DNA of 39,702 nucleotides. Origin: a virus. Below, piece by piece: positions 1-5,950 of the stretch. A model generated the notes under the pieces. It ran no database searches and was not told where the DNA came from. It was given only the letters and a program-made list of their open reading frames with translations. The translations under genes and the position numbers were made by a program. The stretch spans positions 1 to 39,702 of the IMG/VR virus record IMGVR_UViG_3300021438_000032; one strand, 5' to 3'. The number at the start of each line of letters is the position of its first letter. Positions within the stretch are counted from its first letter, which is position 1.

Positions 1-314
1 GAAATCTCTTTAAAAATATAATAATGATTGAATCTTATATTCTATTATGATTAATTCAATTGATTCTATTCTCAGAATATCGAGAATAGAATCTCTTGAT
101 TATTAGAATATCATCTTATTCTGAGATAATATTCTTTTAATCATCAAATGAGAAATCAAAATGAAGTATTCATCATATAAAAAATCGAAAGATTCTAAAG
201 AATCAATTAATTCTGAAAGAAAAATTATTGAAAATAATCTATCATTCAGAAAATTAGATATATCATCATCAATTGATGATAAAATCAATAAATTGAATCG
301 AGAATTGAGTCGAT
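1..314. repeat. Terminal direct repeat, left copy
   Basis: These 314 bases recur at 39389-39702. The copies differ at only two positions: A at 128 versus G at 39516, and T at 238 versus C at 39626. The repeat most simply means the sequence is circular or circularly permuted, with a unit of about 39388 bp. The two differences suggest variants in the sampled population or read error, because true terminal repeats copied from one concatemer should be identical. The segment holds the first part of the 120-aa gene and two hairpins. Confidence 0.9.
62..134. repeat. Two inverted repeats upstream of the 120-aa gene
   Basis: The first hairpin has perfect 12-bp arms at 62-73 and 82-93 around an 8-nt loop. 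The second has 11-bp arms at 106-116 and 124-134 with one C-A mismatch (112/128). They lie just upstream of the start codon at 161 and are repeated in the right terminal copy. They could be protein-binding sites, transcript structures or both. No clear promoter is visible between them and the gene. Confidence 0.7.
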
Positions 315-523
315 TAAATGAGAAAAGAGAAGAGACTTTAAATAGAAACTTCAAATATTATTCTCATAAAAAAGAATCTCTTAAAATCATAGCCTTTGAT
401 ATTAGAATCATCAAAGAAAAGATTGAAACTTTAAGAGATAAACCTAAAACAATAATGATTTCCTCGATAAATTCGAGAAAATTCAAACCAATCGGTAACG
501 GAATATACGTCACTCGAAGATAA
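161..523 (+). CDS. AT-rich charged coiled-coil protein, unknown function
   Basis: This 120-aa protein is very rich in Lys, Ser, Ile, Asn and Glu. Residues about 35-60 and 68-92 look like amphipathic coiled coil, and the last 20 residues are basic. I recognise no family. The ribosome site before ATG 161 is weak (GAG about 10 nt upstream), unlike most genes here. The composition is skewed to GAT/AAT/ATT words, as in the surrounding DNA. Support for a real gene is that the one difference between the two terminal copies inside it is synonymous, and that a strong hairpin starts directly after the stop. It is the first plus-strand gene after the junction, so it may act early in infection, but that is inference. 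Confidence 0.55.
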   Translation: MKYSSYKKSKDSKESINSERKIIENNLSFRKLDISSSIDDKINKLNRELSRLNEKREETLNRNFKYYSHKKESLKIIAFDIRIIKEKIETLRDKPKTIMISSINSRKFKPIGNGIYVTRR

Positions 524-559
524 TTCTTATTATTCTATCGAACGATAGAATAATAAGAA
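524..559 (+). terminator. 17-bp perfect hairpin after the 120-aa gene
   Basis: The arms 524-540 and 543-559 are perfectly complementary and begin right after the stop codon at 521-523. No long T run follows, so it may be a terminator, a 3' stability structure or a binding site. Confidence 0.6.
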
Positions 560-594
560 GGAATTTTCCTTCATCATAAATAGAGGATAAAATC

Positions 595-972
595 ATGAAA
601 ACCAATACAAAAGCCAAAGTTACAGCTTGCCTACTAACCATGATGGCGCCAACCATTGCGTCTCATGCGGCAGAGGGCATTCAAATGACTGATTGGTCAA
701 CAATTCGCGACACAACAGTCAAGAATGGCGAGAAACCAAGCCCAAAGGTGGTCAGTACTAGCTCACTCGGTAAGAAGATAGTCTGTCGAACTGGAGACTT
801 ACAAGCTGAGTCACTCGCTGACCTACTCAGACAGTTGGGCTATTCTCAAACAGAAGTCTGGGGTAAGACCAACAAACTCGAATGGGCGTGGCATCGCATC
901 AACAACGCCAAATTCAAACGAGGAGAACCTGTGGAATTTGAAGGACGAGTCTTCATCAAAAATTCGATTTAA
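595..972 (+). CDS. Putative exported protein with a C-terminal domain shared with the 300-aa protein
   Basis: This 125-aa protein has a convincing Sec signal peptide: basic N-terminus (K2, K6, K8), hydrophobic core at about 10-22 and an AxA-like site near SHA-AEG (24-28). It is therefore predicted to reach the periplasm. Residues 61-122 form a small domain whose core AW.RI..AKFK.GE..EFEG..F (98-120) matches residues 251-273 of the cytoplasmic protein encoded at 5951-6853. I do not recognise the domain by name. Helices followed by a short beta hairpin suggest a small DNA- or protein-binding fold. The start is set by AGAGGA seven bases upstream of ATG 595. Its last codons form the left block of repeat element A. 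A role at the envelope, such as superinfection exclusion, is speculation. Confidence 0.75.
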   Translation: MKTNTKAKVTACLLTMMAPTIASHAAEGIQMTDWSTIRDTTVKNGEKPSPKVVSTSSLGKKIVCRTGDLQAESLADLLRQLGYSQTEVWGKTNKLEWAWHRINNAKFKRGEPVEFEGRVFIKNSI

Positions 973-1047
973 GAATGATTCGATTCAATCGATATAATCT
1001 ATCGATTGAATCATTTTCATTGAAAATAGGTTATATAGAGTTCGATA
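965..1047. repeat. Dispersed intergenic element, copy A
   Basis: Architecture is CGATTTAAG, 40 nt, TTTTCATT, 14 nt, TAGAGTTCGAT. The left block supplies the stop codon of the 125-aa gene. The arm at 993-1001 can pair with 1029-1037 (one G-T), next to the right block. It is the same element as at 10830, 19291 and 23914. Confidence 0.85.
982..1012 (+). terminator. 13-bp hairpin downstream of the exported-protein gene
   Basis: The arms 982-994 and 1000-1012 are perfectly complementary with a 5-nt loop, ten bases after the stop at 972, and are followed by ATTTTCATT. It is plausible as an intrinsic terminator, but it lies inside repeat element A and may instead be part of that element. Confidence 0.5.
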
Positions 1048-1065
1048 AATCATATCATTTGAATC

Positions 1066-1100
1066 ATTCTTATAGATTCTGAATCAGAATCTATAAGAAT
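1066..1100. repeat. 16-bp perfect inverted repeat
   Basis: The arms 1066-1081 and 1085-1100 are perfectly complementary around a 3-nt centre and contain GATTC/GAATC. A second, 7-bp inverted repeat follows at 1099-1115. Both sit just upstream of the ribosome site for the gene at 1141, so they could control its transcription or translation. Confidence 0.65.
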
Positions 1101-1140
1101 GGTTATGGTAACCATTAAATCAACAATAGAGGATAAAATC

Positions 1141-1395
1141 ATGAGTATGTATGTTATAATAGAATTCAAACCAGTGGATAACCAAGAGCTGGCTGACGTC
1201 CTAATGATAAACTACAGAAGTATGGACTTCATACATTTGGAGGACGATGTTCTTAACTGCGCATTTGAATTATGTGACAACCAAGAGTTGGATGCCTTAG
1301 TGACTCCGCACTGGCAATTCATTAGAGAACATGAGCTACCACACGATGGCTCTGACCGAGCAAGTTACTTGTACGAGCAATACGGAGTATACTGA
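1141..1395 (+). CDS. Small acidic protein, diverged paralogue of the next gene
   Basis: This is an 84-aa protein of unknown function. I chose ATG 1141 because it has the same leader as the 595 gene (AGAGGA, then TAAAATC, then ATG). An upstream in-frame ATG at 1099 lies inside a hairpin and has no ribosome site. The N-terminal strand (YVIIEF), a central L.D.VL block and a C-terminal DGS...L...YG motif all recur in the next gene, which suggests tandem duplication. It has no membrane segment or signal peptide. As a small early gene without homologues I recognise, a host-takeover role is possible but unproven. Confidence 0.7.
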   Translation: MSMYVIIEFKPVDNQELADVLMINYRSMDFIHLEDDVLNCAFELCDNQELDALVTPHWQFIREHELPHDGSDRASYLYEQYGVY

Positions 1396-1401
1396 GTTCG
1401 T

Positions 1402-1429
1402 AATAGGCTCTTACCAAAAAGAGTCTATT
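1402..1429 (+). promoter_or_regulatory. Hairpin between the two paralogues
   Basis: The arms 1402-1412 and 1419-1429 form 11 bp with one G-T pair and a 6-nt loop, placed between the stop at 1395 and the ribosome site at 1455. It may separate or tune expression of the two genes. Confidence 0.45.
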
Positions 1430-1466
1430 GCGGGCGATGTTGCCCCAATCATATAGGAGAACAATC

Positions 1467-1745
1467 ATGACCACTTACAAACTGTCAATTCCACTTCACA
1501 TGAATATGGACTACGTCCGTCTAATCATGTCTAAGTTTGATGAAACCAAATCTGTCAACTTAACAGATAAAGTGTTGGAAGTCGAAATTTTCGCTGACGA
1601 GCATCCTAACTCCCTATGTTCCCAGTTAGACCAACTGTGGTGCAGCAAGTCACCAGATGGTTCAGTAGGATTTGTTGACTTCCTGCAGACGTTTGGCGCA
1701 GTTGAGCCAAATCCTTTTGGTCGCGGCGATGAAGGTGAACCCTAG
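1467..1745 (+). CDS. Small acidic protein, diverged paralogue of the previous gene
   Basis: This is a 92-aa protein of unknown function. ATG 1467 is supported by AGGAGA seven bases upstream. An upstream in-frame TTG at 1428 lies in a hairpin and is less likely. It aligns with the 1141 product through the N-terminal Y..S/I strand, the L.DKVLEVEIF block and the C-terminal PDGS...FL..FGA block. The last 15 residues are Pro, Gly and acidic. A perfect hairpin lies 15 bases after the stop. Confidence 0.7.
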   Translation: MTTYKLSIPLHMNMDYVRLIMSKFDETKSVNLTDKVLEVEIFADEHPNSLCSQLDQLWCSKSPDGSVGFVDFLQTFGAVEPNPFGRGDEGEP

Positions 1746-1760
1746 CATCCAGACACAGCT

Positions 1761-1801
1761 TAACCTCAGAATTATCGCTTTTCTTTGCAATTCTGAGGTT
1801 A
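1761..1801 (+). terminator. 13-bp perfect hairpin closing the left plus-strand genes
   Basis: The arms 1761-1773 and 1789-1801 are perfectly complementary with a 15-nt loop rich in T. It lies between the last left plus-strand gene and the opposing gene at 2058-2387, as expected for a terminator. There is no T run directly after it. Confidence 0.55.
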
Positions 1802-2057
1802 GTGTCCCGTTCCCGCCTTTCAACTCAATGGGGGGAATCGTTCGTGATTACGGCTAAACCGGTTGCACGCATGTCTGCTCATCACAGCACAATAAAACTA
1901 TAAGTTGGGGACACATCAGCAGAAAGTTGCAGTTGGTAGACCGTTGGGCATGTCATGTCGCGTGGTGCATGTGGTGGCCAACTAACATTCTTTCTGACTG
2001 TGTGACTATTTTATAATATTTAGGCCGGTCTGTCAAGAGATATTTTCTCTTTATAAA
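1802..2057. other. Gene-free stretch with a possible folded RNA
   Basis: I see no credible gene here. Nested pairings 1911-1915/1999-2003, 1920-1926/1990-1996 and 1931-1936/1978-1983 enclose 1937-1977, giving an imperfect hairpin of about 93 nt. A TATAAT at 2012-2017 has no good -35 partner. No T-loop or other tRNA signature is present. It could be a small RNA, a leader or a packaging signal. Confidence 0.35.
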
Positions 2058-2062
2058 TCAAT
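2039..2062. repeat. Direct repeat flanking the TerS-like gene, left
   Basis: The sequence GATATTTTCTC..TATAAATCAAT matches 2462-2482 apart from three missing bases. It overlaps the end of the TerS-like gene. Confidence 0.5.
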
Positions 2063-2387
2063 CACTTGTAGTAACCATATCAATTATTAAGCGAGAGCTG
2101 TCGGACTGACCAGACTTCACTTCGACAGCTCTTACGTCTGGGACTACCTTGCGCAGTAGACCAGCTAAGATTTCATGCTTCAGTTTAATTGCTTGTATAG
2201 CAGGTACCTGCTGCTCTACTTTCAATTCAAGTGCGGCATCGACCTCGTCTACCAATGAGTAGATTTGCTTTACCAAAGATTCTGCGTCGATTCTCTCGCG
2301 AATTTCCTCTGCTTTTAAGGCAGCATTTACTTTCTTCTCGGCCAAGATTTGTTTGCGTGCCATGGCAACTATTTCATGCTCTAACAT
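2058..2387 (-). CDS. Putative small terminase subunit
   Basis: This 109-aa protein is mostly helical. Its C-terminal half has the pattern common in short phage TerS-like proteins: a run of Lys/Ala helices, then LLRKVVPDVRAVEV and a polar tail. I infer the DNA-recognition subunit of packaging, partner of TerL at 37166-38632. Support is family resemblance only; no helix-turn-helix is obvious. ATG at 2387 has GAGG seven bases upstream. On the circle it lies upstream of TerL on the same strand, separated by about 2.4 kb that carries opposing plus-strand genes, an unusual split. Near-identical 21-24 bp direct repeats flank it (2039-2062 and 2462-2482). It could instead be another small DNA-binding protein. 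Confidence 0.5.
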   Translation of the reverse strand: MLEHEIVAMARKQILAEKKVNAALKAEEIRERIDAESLVKQIYSLVDEVDAALELKVEQQVPAIQAIKLKHEILAGLLRKVVPDVRAVEVKSGQSDSSRLIIDMVTTSD

Positions 2388-2412
2388 TTTTTACCTCATT
2401 TTTGGTATTTTT

Positions 2413-2730
2413 TTGGTTCTTGAGATACTTTATTCTATCATAAGAACCTGTTTTTTTTTTCGATATTCTCTTATAAATCAATACCTTAGATGATTAGAGA
2501 ACCAGAACCAATTCAATCTGGCTCGGTGATATATATTTTTTTATCAATATTTTTCTTCTATTCTCTATTTATATCTGGTTCTTTTGGTTCTTTGGTTCTT
2601 ATAATAAAATTAATCAATAAAATCAATAACTTATAACAAGAACCGAAGAACCTTTGGTAACCAAATCTTTTGGTTCTTGGTCAAAAATCATTGGTTCTTC
2701 GGTTCTTTTTGGTTATCATAATTGGTTCTT
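2413..2730. repeat. GGTTCTT iteron array, candidate replication origin or control region
   Basis: The 7-mer GGTTCTT occurs eight times forward (2415, 2577, 2586, 2594, 2672, 2693, 2701, 2724) and three times inverted as AAGAACC (2442, 2638, 2646). Near matches are at 2497 and 2503. The common extended form is TTGGTTCTT. A palindrome TTTGGT-A-ACCAAA sits at 2653-2665. The array is embedded in very AT-rich DNA between the divergent TerS-like and primase genes, as in iteron-type origins. The binding protein is unknown. An operator array controlling both directions is the main alternative. Confidence 0.7.
2462..2482. repeat. Direct repeat flanking the TerS-like gene, right
   Basis: GATATTCTCTTATAAATCAAT is the right partner of 2039-2062 and lies within the iteron region. 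The pair may mark insertion or duplication of the gene between them, or may be two binding sites. Confidence 0.5.
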
Positions 2731-2731
2731 G

Positions 2732-2782
2732 TATAAAAATCAATGAGATAGATAATTTTAAAAAAAAAGATTGATTTTTATA
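2732..2782. repeat. 13-bp inverted repeat before the primase promoter
   Basis: The arms 2732-2744 and 2770-2782 are perfectly complementary, with a 25-nt spacer that includes a run of A. The right arm overlaps the -35 box of the promoter at 2771, so a dimeric regulator or structure here could control primase expression. Confidence 0.55.
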
Positions 2783-2799
2783 TCTGAATGATTTATAAT
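2771..2799 (+). promoter_or_regulatory. Sigma-70-like promoter for the replication block
   Basis: TTGATT (2771-2776), a 17-bp spacer and TATAAT (2794-2799) give a near-consensus promoter pointing at the primase gene, about 145 bp upstream of its ATG. The same -35, -10 and flanking bases recur at 12543-12570. The leader 2805-2943 has no gene that I can support. Confidence 0.65.
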
Positions 2800-2943
2800 G
2801 AATATGAAAATTAGATGTTACCTGTTGCCAAAGGATTGGACTACTGTGAACTAACCAATCACCGCCCCATGTCATATTGGTGACCTCTGGGGCAATGTAG
2901 TTACTACCACTCGTGGTGAGTGGCTGATGACAAGAGGTAATAT

Positions 2944-5106
2944 ATGAACGCAGTAATTGATTTTGAGCAAATAACAGAAGTAGTAGGCAGTAAATGCTTC
3001 AATCAATTTGGTATTCCAGTAGAGTTGAAACAGTTAGACCGTTGGGTATGTTGGTCTTTGGTTAAAACAACAAAAAGTAAAGGAGATAAACCACAAAAAC
3101 GACCTGTGGCACCAGCATATCGTAGCGATTTTGGTATTCGTGTAGCTAAATGGGCTGCACCTGAGCACCAAATGTCCTTTGAGGACGCGTACGAGCTGTA
3201 TGAAGACAACGAAAATATACATGGTTTAGGCTTTATTCCTAGCCAAAATGATGAAATAGTAGTAATAGACTATGACCGTTGCCTAACTTCAAGCAATGAA
3301 GTTATACTTGGTGACAAACGAGCCAAGCACATTCAAAGCTTATGCACTGAAACTTTCGTTGAGTCGTCTGTATCTGGTAAAGGTTTGCACATATTTCTCA
3401 AAGGAAAGTTACCAACTGGGCGTAAGAATCTTGGTTCCACTGTGGGTGTAGAGCTATATCCTGGCAATAAGCCAGCATTTATAGCTATGACTGGTGCCGT
3501 ATTTGCTGATTCCCCTTTGGCACTATCTGATGGTACAGCGACAATAGCCGAGCACTTACAGGAATTCTTTGGTGAAACAGGGCAAGCAAACAACAAACCA
3601 GCATATTCCATACCAGACTCTCTTGGTGAGGGCAATAGAAACTCTGGTATGACGCAAATTTGTGGTTGGTTATATAGCCAAGGATGGCAAAAGAGTGACA
3701 TATTGTCTTATATGCTAAAATACAATGAGTTTAAAGTTGTACCGCCACTGCCAGAGAGTGAGGTATTGTCCATACATAAATCCATATCTAAAGCTCAAGA
3801 GGATAAGGATGCTATAAAAGAGCAAGAGCTTCAGACGTATTTAAACGACATATACCACATACGCACACATGCCATGTGGTTTGACTTCAAAGGGCATGTG
3901 TTGGTATCGGCAGACTCGTTGAACACAACATATTATAACAAAGGGTTCAGAGGTAAAAAAGACTCTTTGCCTCTTATAGCTAATTGGTTGAAGGCACAAG
4001 CTAACTTTAAATCAGCAGAGAACGTATCTTGGTTGCCTGTACCGTACGGAACTGAGCAACGTTTAATAAGGTCAGACAACGGCTCGTCTATGGTAAACAC
4101 ATGGAGAGGGTTTGCTGTAGAGCCAAAGGAGGGAGATGTACAACCTTGGTTAGACCATTTGCAGCACGTTGTGCCAGAGTCTGACTATCGTTCGGCACTA
4201 CTGTGGTGGATAGCTTATACGATTCAGCGTCCTAATAAGAAGGTATCGTGGCAGCCAATAATTCTTGGTATATCTGGTGCTGGTAAAGACGCTCTATTCA
4301 CTCCAATACATGACATACTTGGTCGTGCGTACAAGACAATTGGTAATAAGGATATTAAAGGTGACTACGACGATGGGTTGTGGCAGACCAAACTGCTTCA
4401 TATATCAGAAGCATCTGGTTTAAAAGGCAACGCAATTGACTTCTATAAGCGAATTACAGCACCTGAGAGTGACTCGATGATGCTTTTGAACATTAAGGGA
4501 CAGAAGAAGGTAGAGCAGCCTAACATTTGTAACGTATTGGTTATCACTAATAACGTTGATGCTATGAAGTTTGATATAACTGAGCGCAGAGCGTTCATAC
4601 TTAATGCACCAACTGTTATGTCAGAAGAGCAAACATACAAATATTACGAGGGATGGCTGCACGTTGGCGGTGCAAAGGCATTGTTTCATTACTTACTAAA
4701 CTACCCTTTAACAGAACATACGCCAACCAAACTGCCATTCTTAACAACTCACTTCTATGAGATGTTCGACATGACTAGAGACAAAGAGGAGTCTAGCATT
4801 AAATATGACTGGGAAGACTCTAAGGGGCTGTTCAAGTACGATTTTGTACAGTTCAGAACGTTATCGGCGCACTACCCAGACCTGTCAAAGGCTAAACTAA
4901 AGCAAGCGCTTGAGCTATTTGGGTTTGTTAAGGTTGACAGTATAGTAACAAAGGCACAAAAAACTATTGACGGAAAAAAAGATTACGCTGAAAGAGACTG
5001 GTGGGTGCTAAAAACGCACCCTTGCCTTAAGTCAGTAGAGTATTATGAAGCTATACTAGCTGTAAAGGAACTAGTGGCAAAAGAGCAAATTAACAGAAAA
5101 TTTTAA
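2944..5106 (+). CDS. Primase-polymerase/helicase replication protein (NrS-1-like architecture)
   Basis: This 720-aa protein combines priming and unwinding for phage replication. The N-terminal archaeo-eukaryotic-type primase part (about 25-205) shows the metal-binding pair D109/D111 in VIDYD, the S.SGKGLHIF motif (142-151) and E170 in VELY. Residues 229-283 match a PriCT linker (GEGNRN..., PPL..SE..SIHKS). The C-terminal part is an SF3/DUF5906-type helicase with Walker A G442-x2-G-x-GKD449, and later motifs ISEASGL and VLVITNN. This order is known from the phage NrS-1 primase-polymerase. ATG 2944 has AGAGGT eight bases upstream. It follows the iteron array, which fits origin-proximal expression. 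The next gene starts 38 bp downstream. Confidence 0.85.
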   Translation: MNAVIDFEQITEVVGSKCFNQFGIPVELKQLDRWVCWSLVKTTKSKGDKPQKRPVAPAYRSDFGIRVAKWAAPEHQMSFEDAYELYEDNENIHGLGFIPSQNDEIVVIDYDRCLTSSNEVILGDKRAKHIQSLCTETFVESSVSGKGLHIFLKGKLPTGRKNLGSTVGVELYPGNKPAFIAMTGAVFADSPLALSDGTATIAEHLQEFFGETGQANNKPAYSIPDSLGEGNRNSGMTQICGWLYSQGWQKSDILSYMLKYNEFKVVPPLPESEVLSIHKSISKAQEDKDAIKEQELQTYLNDIYHIRTHAMWFDFKGHVLVSADSLNTTYYNKGFRGKKDSLPLIANWLKAQANFKSAENVSWLPVPYGTEQRLIRSDNGSSMVNTWRGFAVEPKEGDVQPWLDHLQHVVPESDYRSALLWWIAYTIQRPNKKVSWQPIILGISGAGKDALFTPIHDILGRAYKTIGNKDIKGDYDDGLWQTKLLHISEASGLKGNAIDFYKRITAPESDSMMLLNIKGQKKVEQPNICNVLVITNNVDAMKFDITERRAFILNAPTVMSEEQTYKYYEGWLHVGGAKALFHYLLNYPLTEHTPTKLPFLTTHFYEMFDMTRDKEESSIKYDWEDSKGLFKYDFVQFRTLSAHYPDLSKAKLKQALELFGFVKVDSIVTKAQKTIDGKKDYAERDWWVLKTHPCLKSVEYYEAILAVKELVAKEQINRKF

Positions 5107-5111
5107 TTGAG

Positions 5112-5123
5112 TCCGCATGCGGA
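5112..5123. repeat. 12-bp perfect palindrome
   Basis: TCCGCATGCGGA lies in the short gap between the replication protein and the HNH-like gene. It is strikingly GC-rich for this region. It may be an operator or a small transcript hairpin. Confidence 0.45.
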
Positions 5124-5144
5124 GAACACTTTTAGGAAAACAAA

Positions 5145-5660
5145 ATGATTGAAGAGCATAGAATGCCCAGGCTGCCAGAGGCAGAACGATTGGCAGCAAA
5201 ACAGGCTGGTAGAACACAAGGCAAGCCAAGAGACTACTCAAAATGTAGTCTAACACAAGAAAAATTGCATTCATTGGTGCACTACGACCAAGATACTGGT
5301 ATTTTTACCAAGCTATCTAACGGTATGCGATACCTAGCCACTGACAATGGTGGATATGTTCGTGTATCACTTGGTAAGTACGGTGTGTTTCAAGCGCATA
5401 TACTTGCTTGGTTTTACGTCACTGGTGAGTGGCCAGATGGTATCATTAAGAAACGTGACAGCGACCCAGGCAATAACGCATTTACCAATTTGGTGTATAT
5501 AAGCAAAGACTCACGCGTGTTCTATGGTTTCGACATCAAGCCATCTGGTGTGTTTATTAAAACACGAGTTGGTGACAATCCGATTGAGCTAATTGGTCCA
5601 TTCGAGAGTGTTGAGGTGGCTAAAACAGCAAGACAGGAACTAAGGAACGTGCAGCTATGA
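5145..5660 (+). CDS. HNH-endonuclease-like protein with a degenerate active site
   Basis: This 171-aa protein keeps the layout of free-standing phage HNH endonucleases: YDQDTGIFT strand (46-54), GGYVRVSLGKYGVFQAHILAWFYVTGEWPDG core and a NNAFTNL block. The usual general-base region, I/V-D-H-x-D before N-N, reads IKKRDSDPGNN here, so the catalytic His is replaced. It probably cannot cut DNA by the standard mechanism and may survive as a DNA-binding or structural protein, or as a decaying homing endonuclease. The ribosome site AGGA is eight bases upstream of ATG 5145. It overlaps the next gene by 4 bp. Confidence 0.7.
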   Translation: MIEEHRMPRLPEAERLAAKQAGRTQGKPRDYSKCSLTQEKLHSLVHYDQDTGIFTKLSNGMRYLATDNGGYVRVSLGKYGVFQAHILAWFYVTGEWPDGIIKKRDSDPGNNAFTNLVYISKDSRVFYGFDIKPSGVFIKTRVGDNPIELIGPFESVEVAKTARQELRNVQL

Positions 5661-5863
5661 GAAAATCAATAGGACATAGTGAATTATCTTTGGCGCTTGC
5701 CTTGTATACAGTAGGGCTTACGCTACGGGCGCTACCTGCTGAAGTAACAAGAACGTTTGTGCGTGTCCTTAAGGACGATGAAAAAGCTATTGACAAGGCA
5801 AAAGCTAAAAGACTAAGAAGACTAACTCGTAACCAAGAGATTTTAAAAAATCAGAATAAATAA
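5657..5863 (+). CDS. Small basic protein, unknown
   Basis: This 68-aa product starts at an ATGA overlap with the HNH-like gene. Residues 8-27 are moderately hydrophobic (LSLALALYTVGLTLRAL), and the C-terminal half is highly basic helix (KAKAKRLRRLTRNQEILKNQNK). It could bind nucleic acid or sit at a membrane. I recognise no family. Confidence 0.6.
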   Translation: MRKSIGHSELSLALALYTVGLTLRALPAEVTRTFVRVLKDDEKAIDKAKAKRLRRLTRNQEILKNQNK

Positions 5864-5864
5864 A

Positions 5865-5893
5865 TAGACAAAATCATTTTTATATAATAATAT
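5865..5893 (+). promoter_or_regulatory. Sigma-70-like promoter before the 300-aa gene
   Basis: TAGACA (5865-5870), a 17-bp spacer and TAATAT (5888-5893) form a plausible promoter about 58 bp upstream of the next ATG. A small hairpin with ATCATTT/AAATGAT arms follows in the leader (about 5900-5922). AGGAGG precedes the start codon, the strongest ribosome site in this part. Confidence 0.5.
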
Positions 5894-5950
5894 ATGCCCA
5901 TCATTTGAGATTATTAAATGATATTTTAATCAACTTAATAGGAGGCCGTC

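Noticed and set aside
103-354. Open frame on the minus strand inside the 120-aa gene region (also in the right terminal copy)
   Set aside because: It is a shadow of the plus-strand gene, caused by low-complexity AT-rich codons. It has no ribosome site.
1930-1953. Match of the non-coding sequence TAGACCGTTGGGCATGT to the primase gene near 3034
   Set aside because: A 17 of 18 base match is close to what chance allows in 39 kb, and the surrounding frame does not continue. It is not a duplicated primase fragment.
2681-2875. 64-codon minus-strand open frame in the iteron and promoter region
   Set aside because: No ribosome site, implausible composition, and it would overlap the iterons and the primase promoter.
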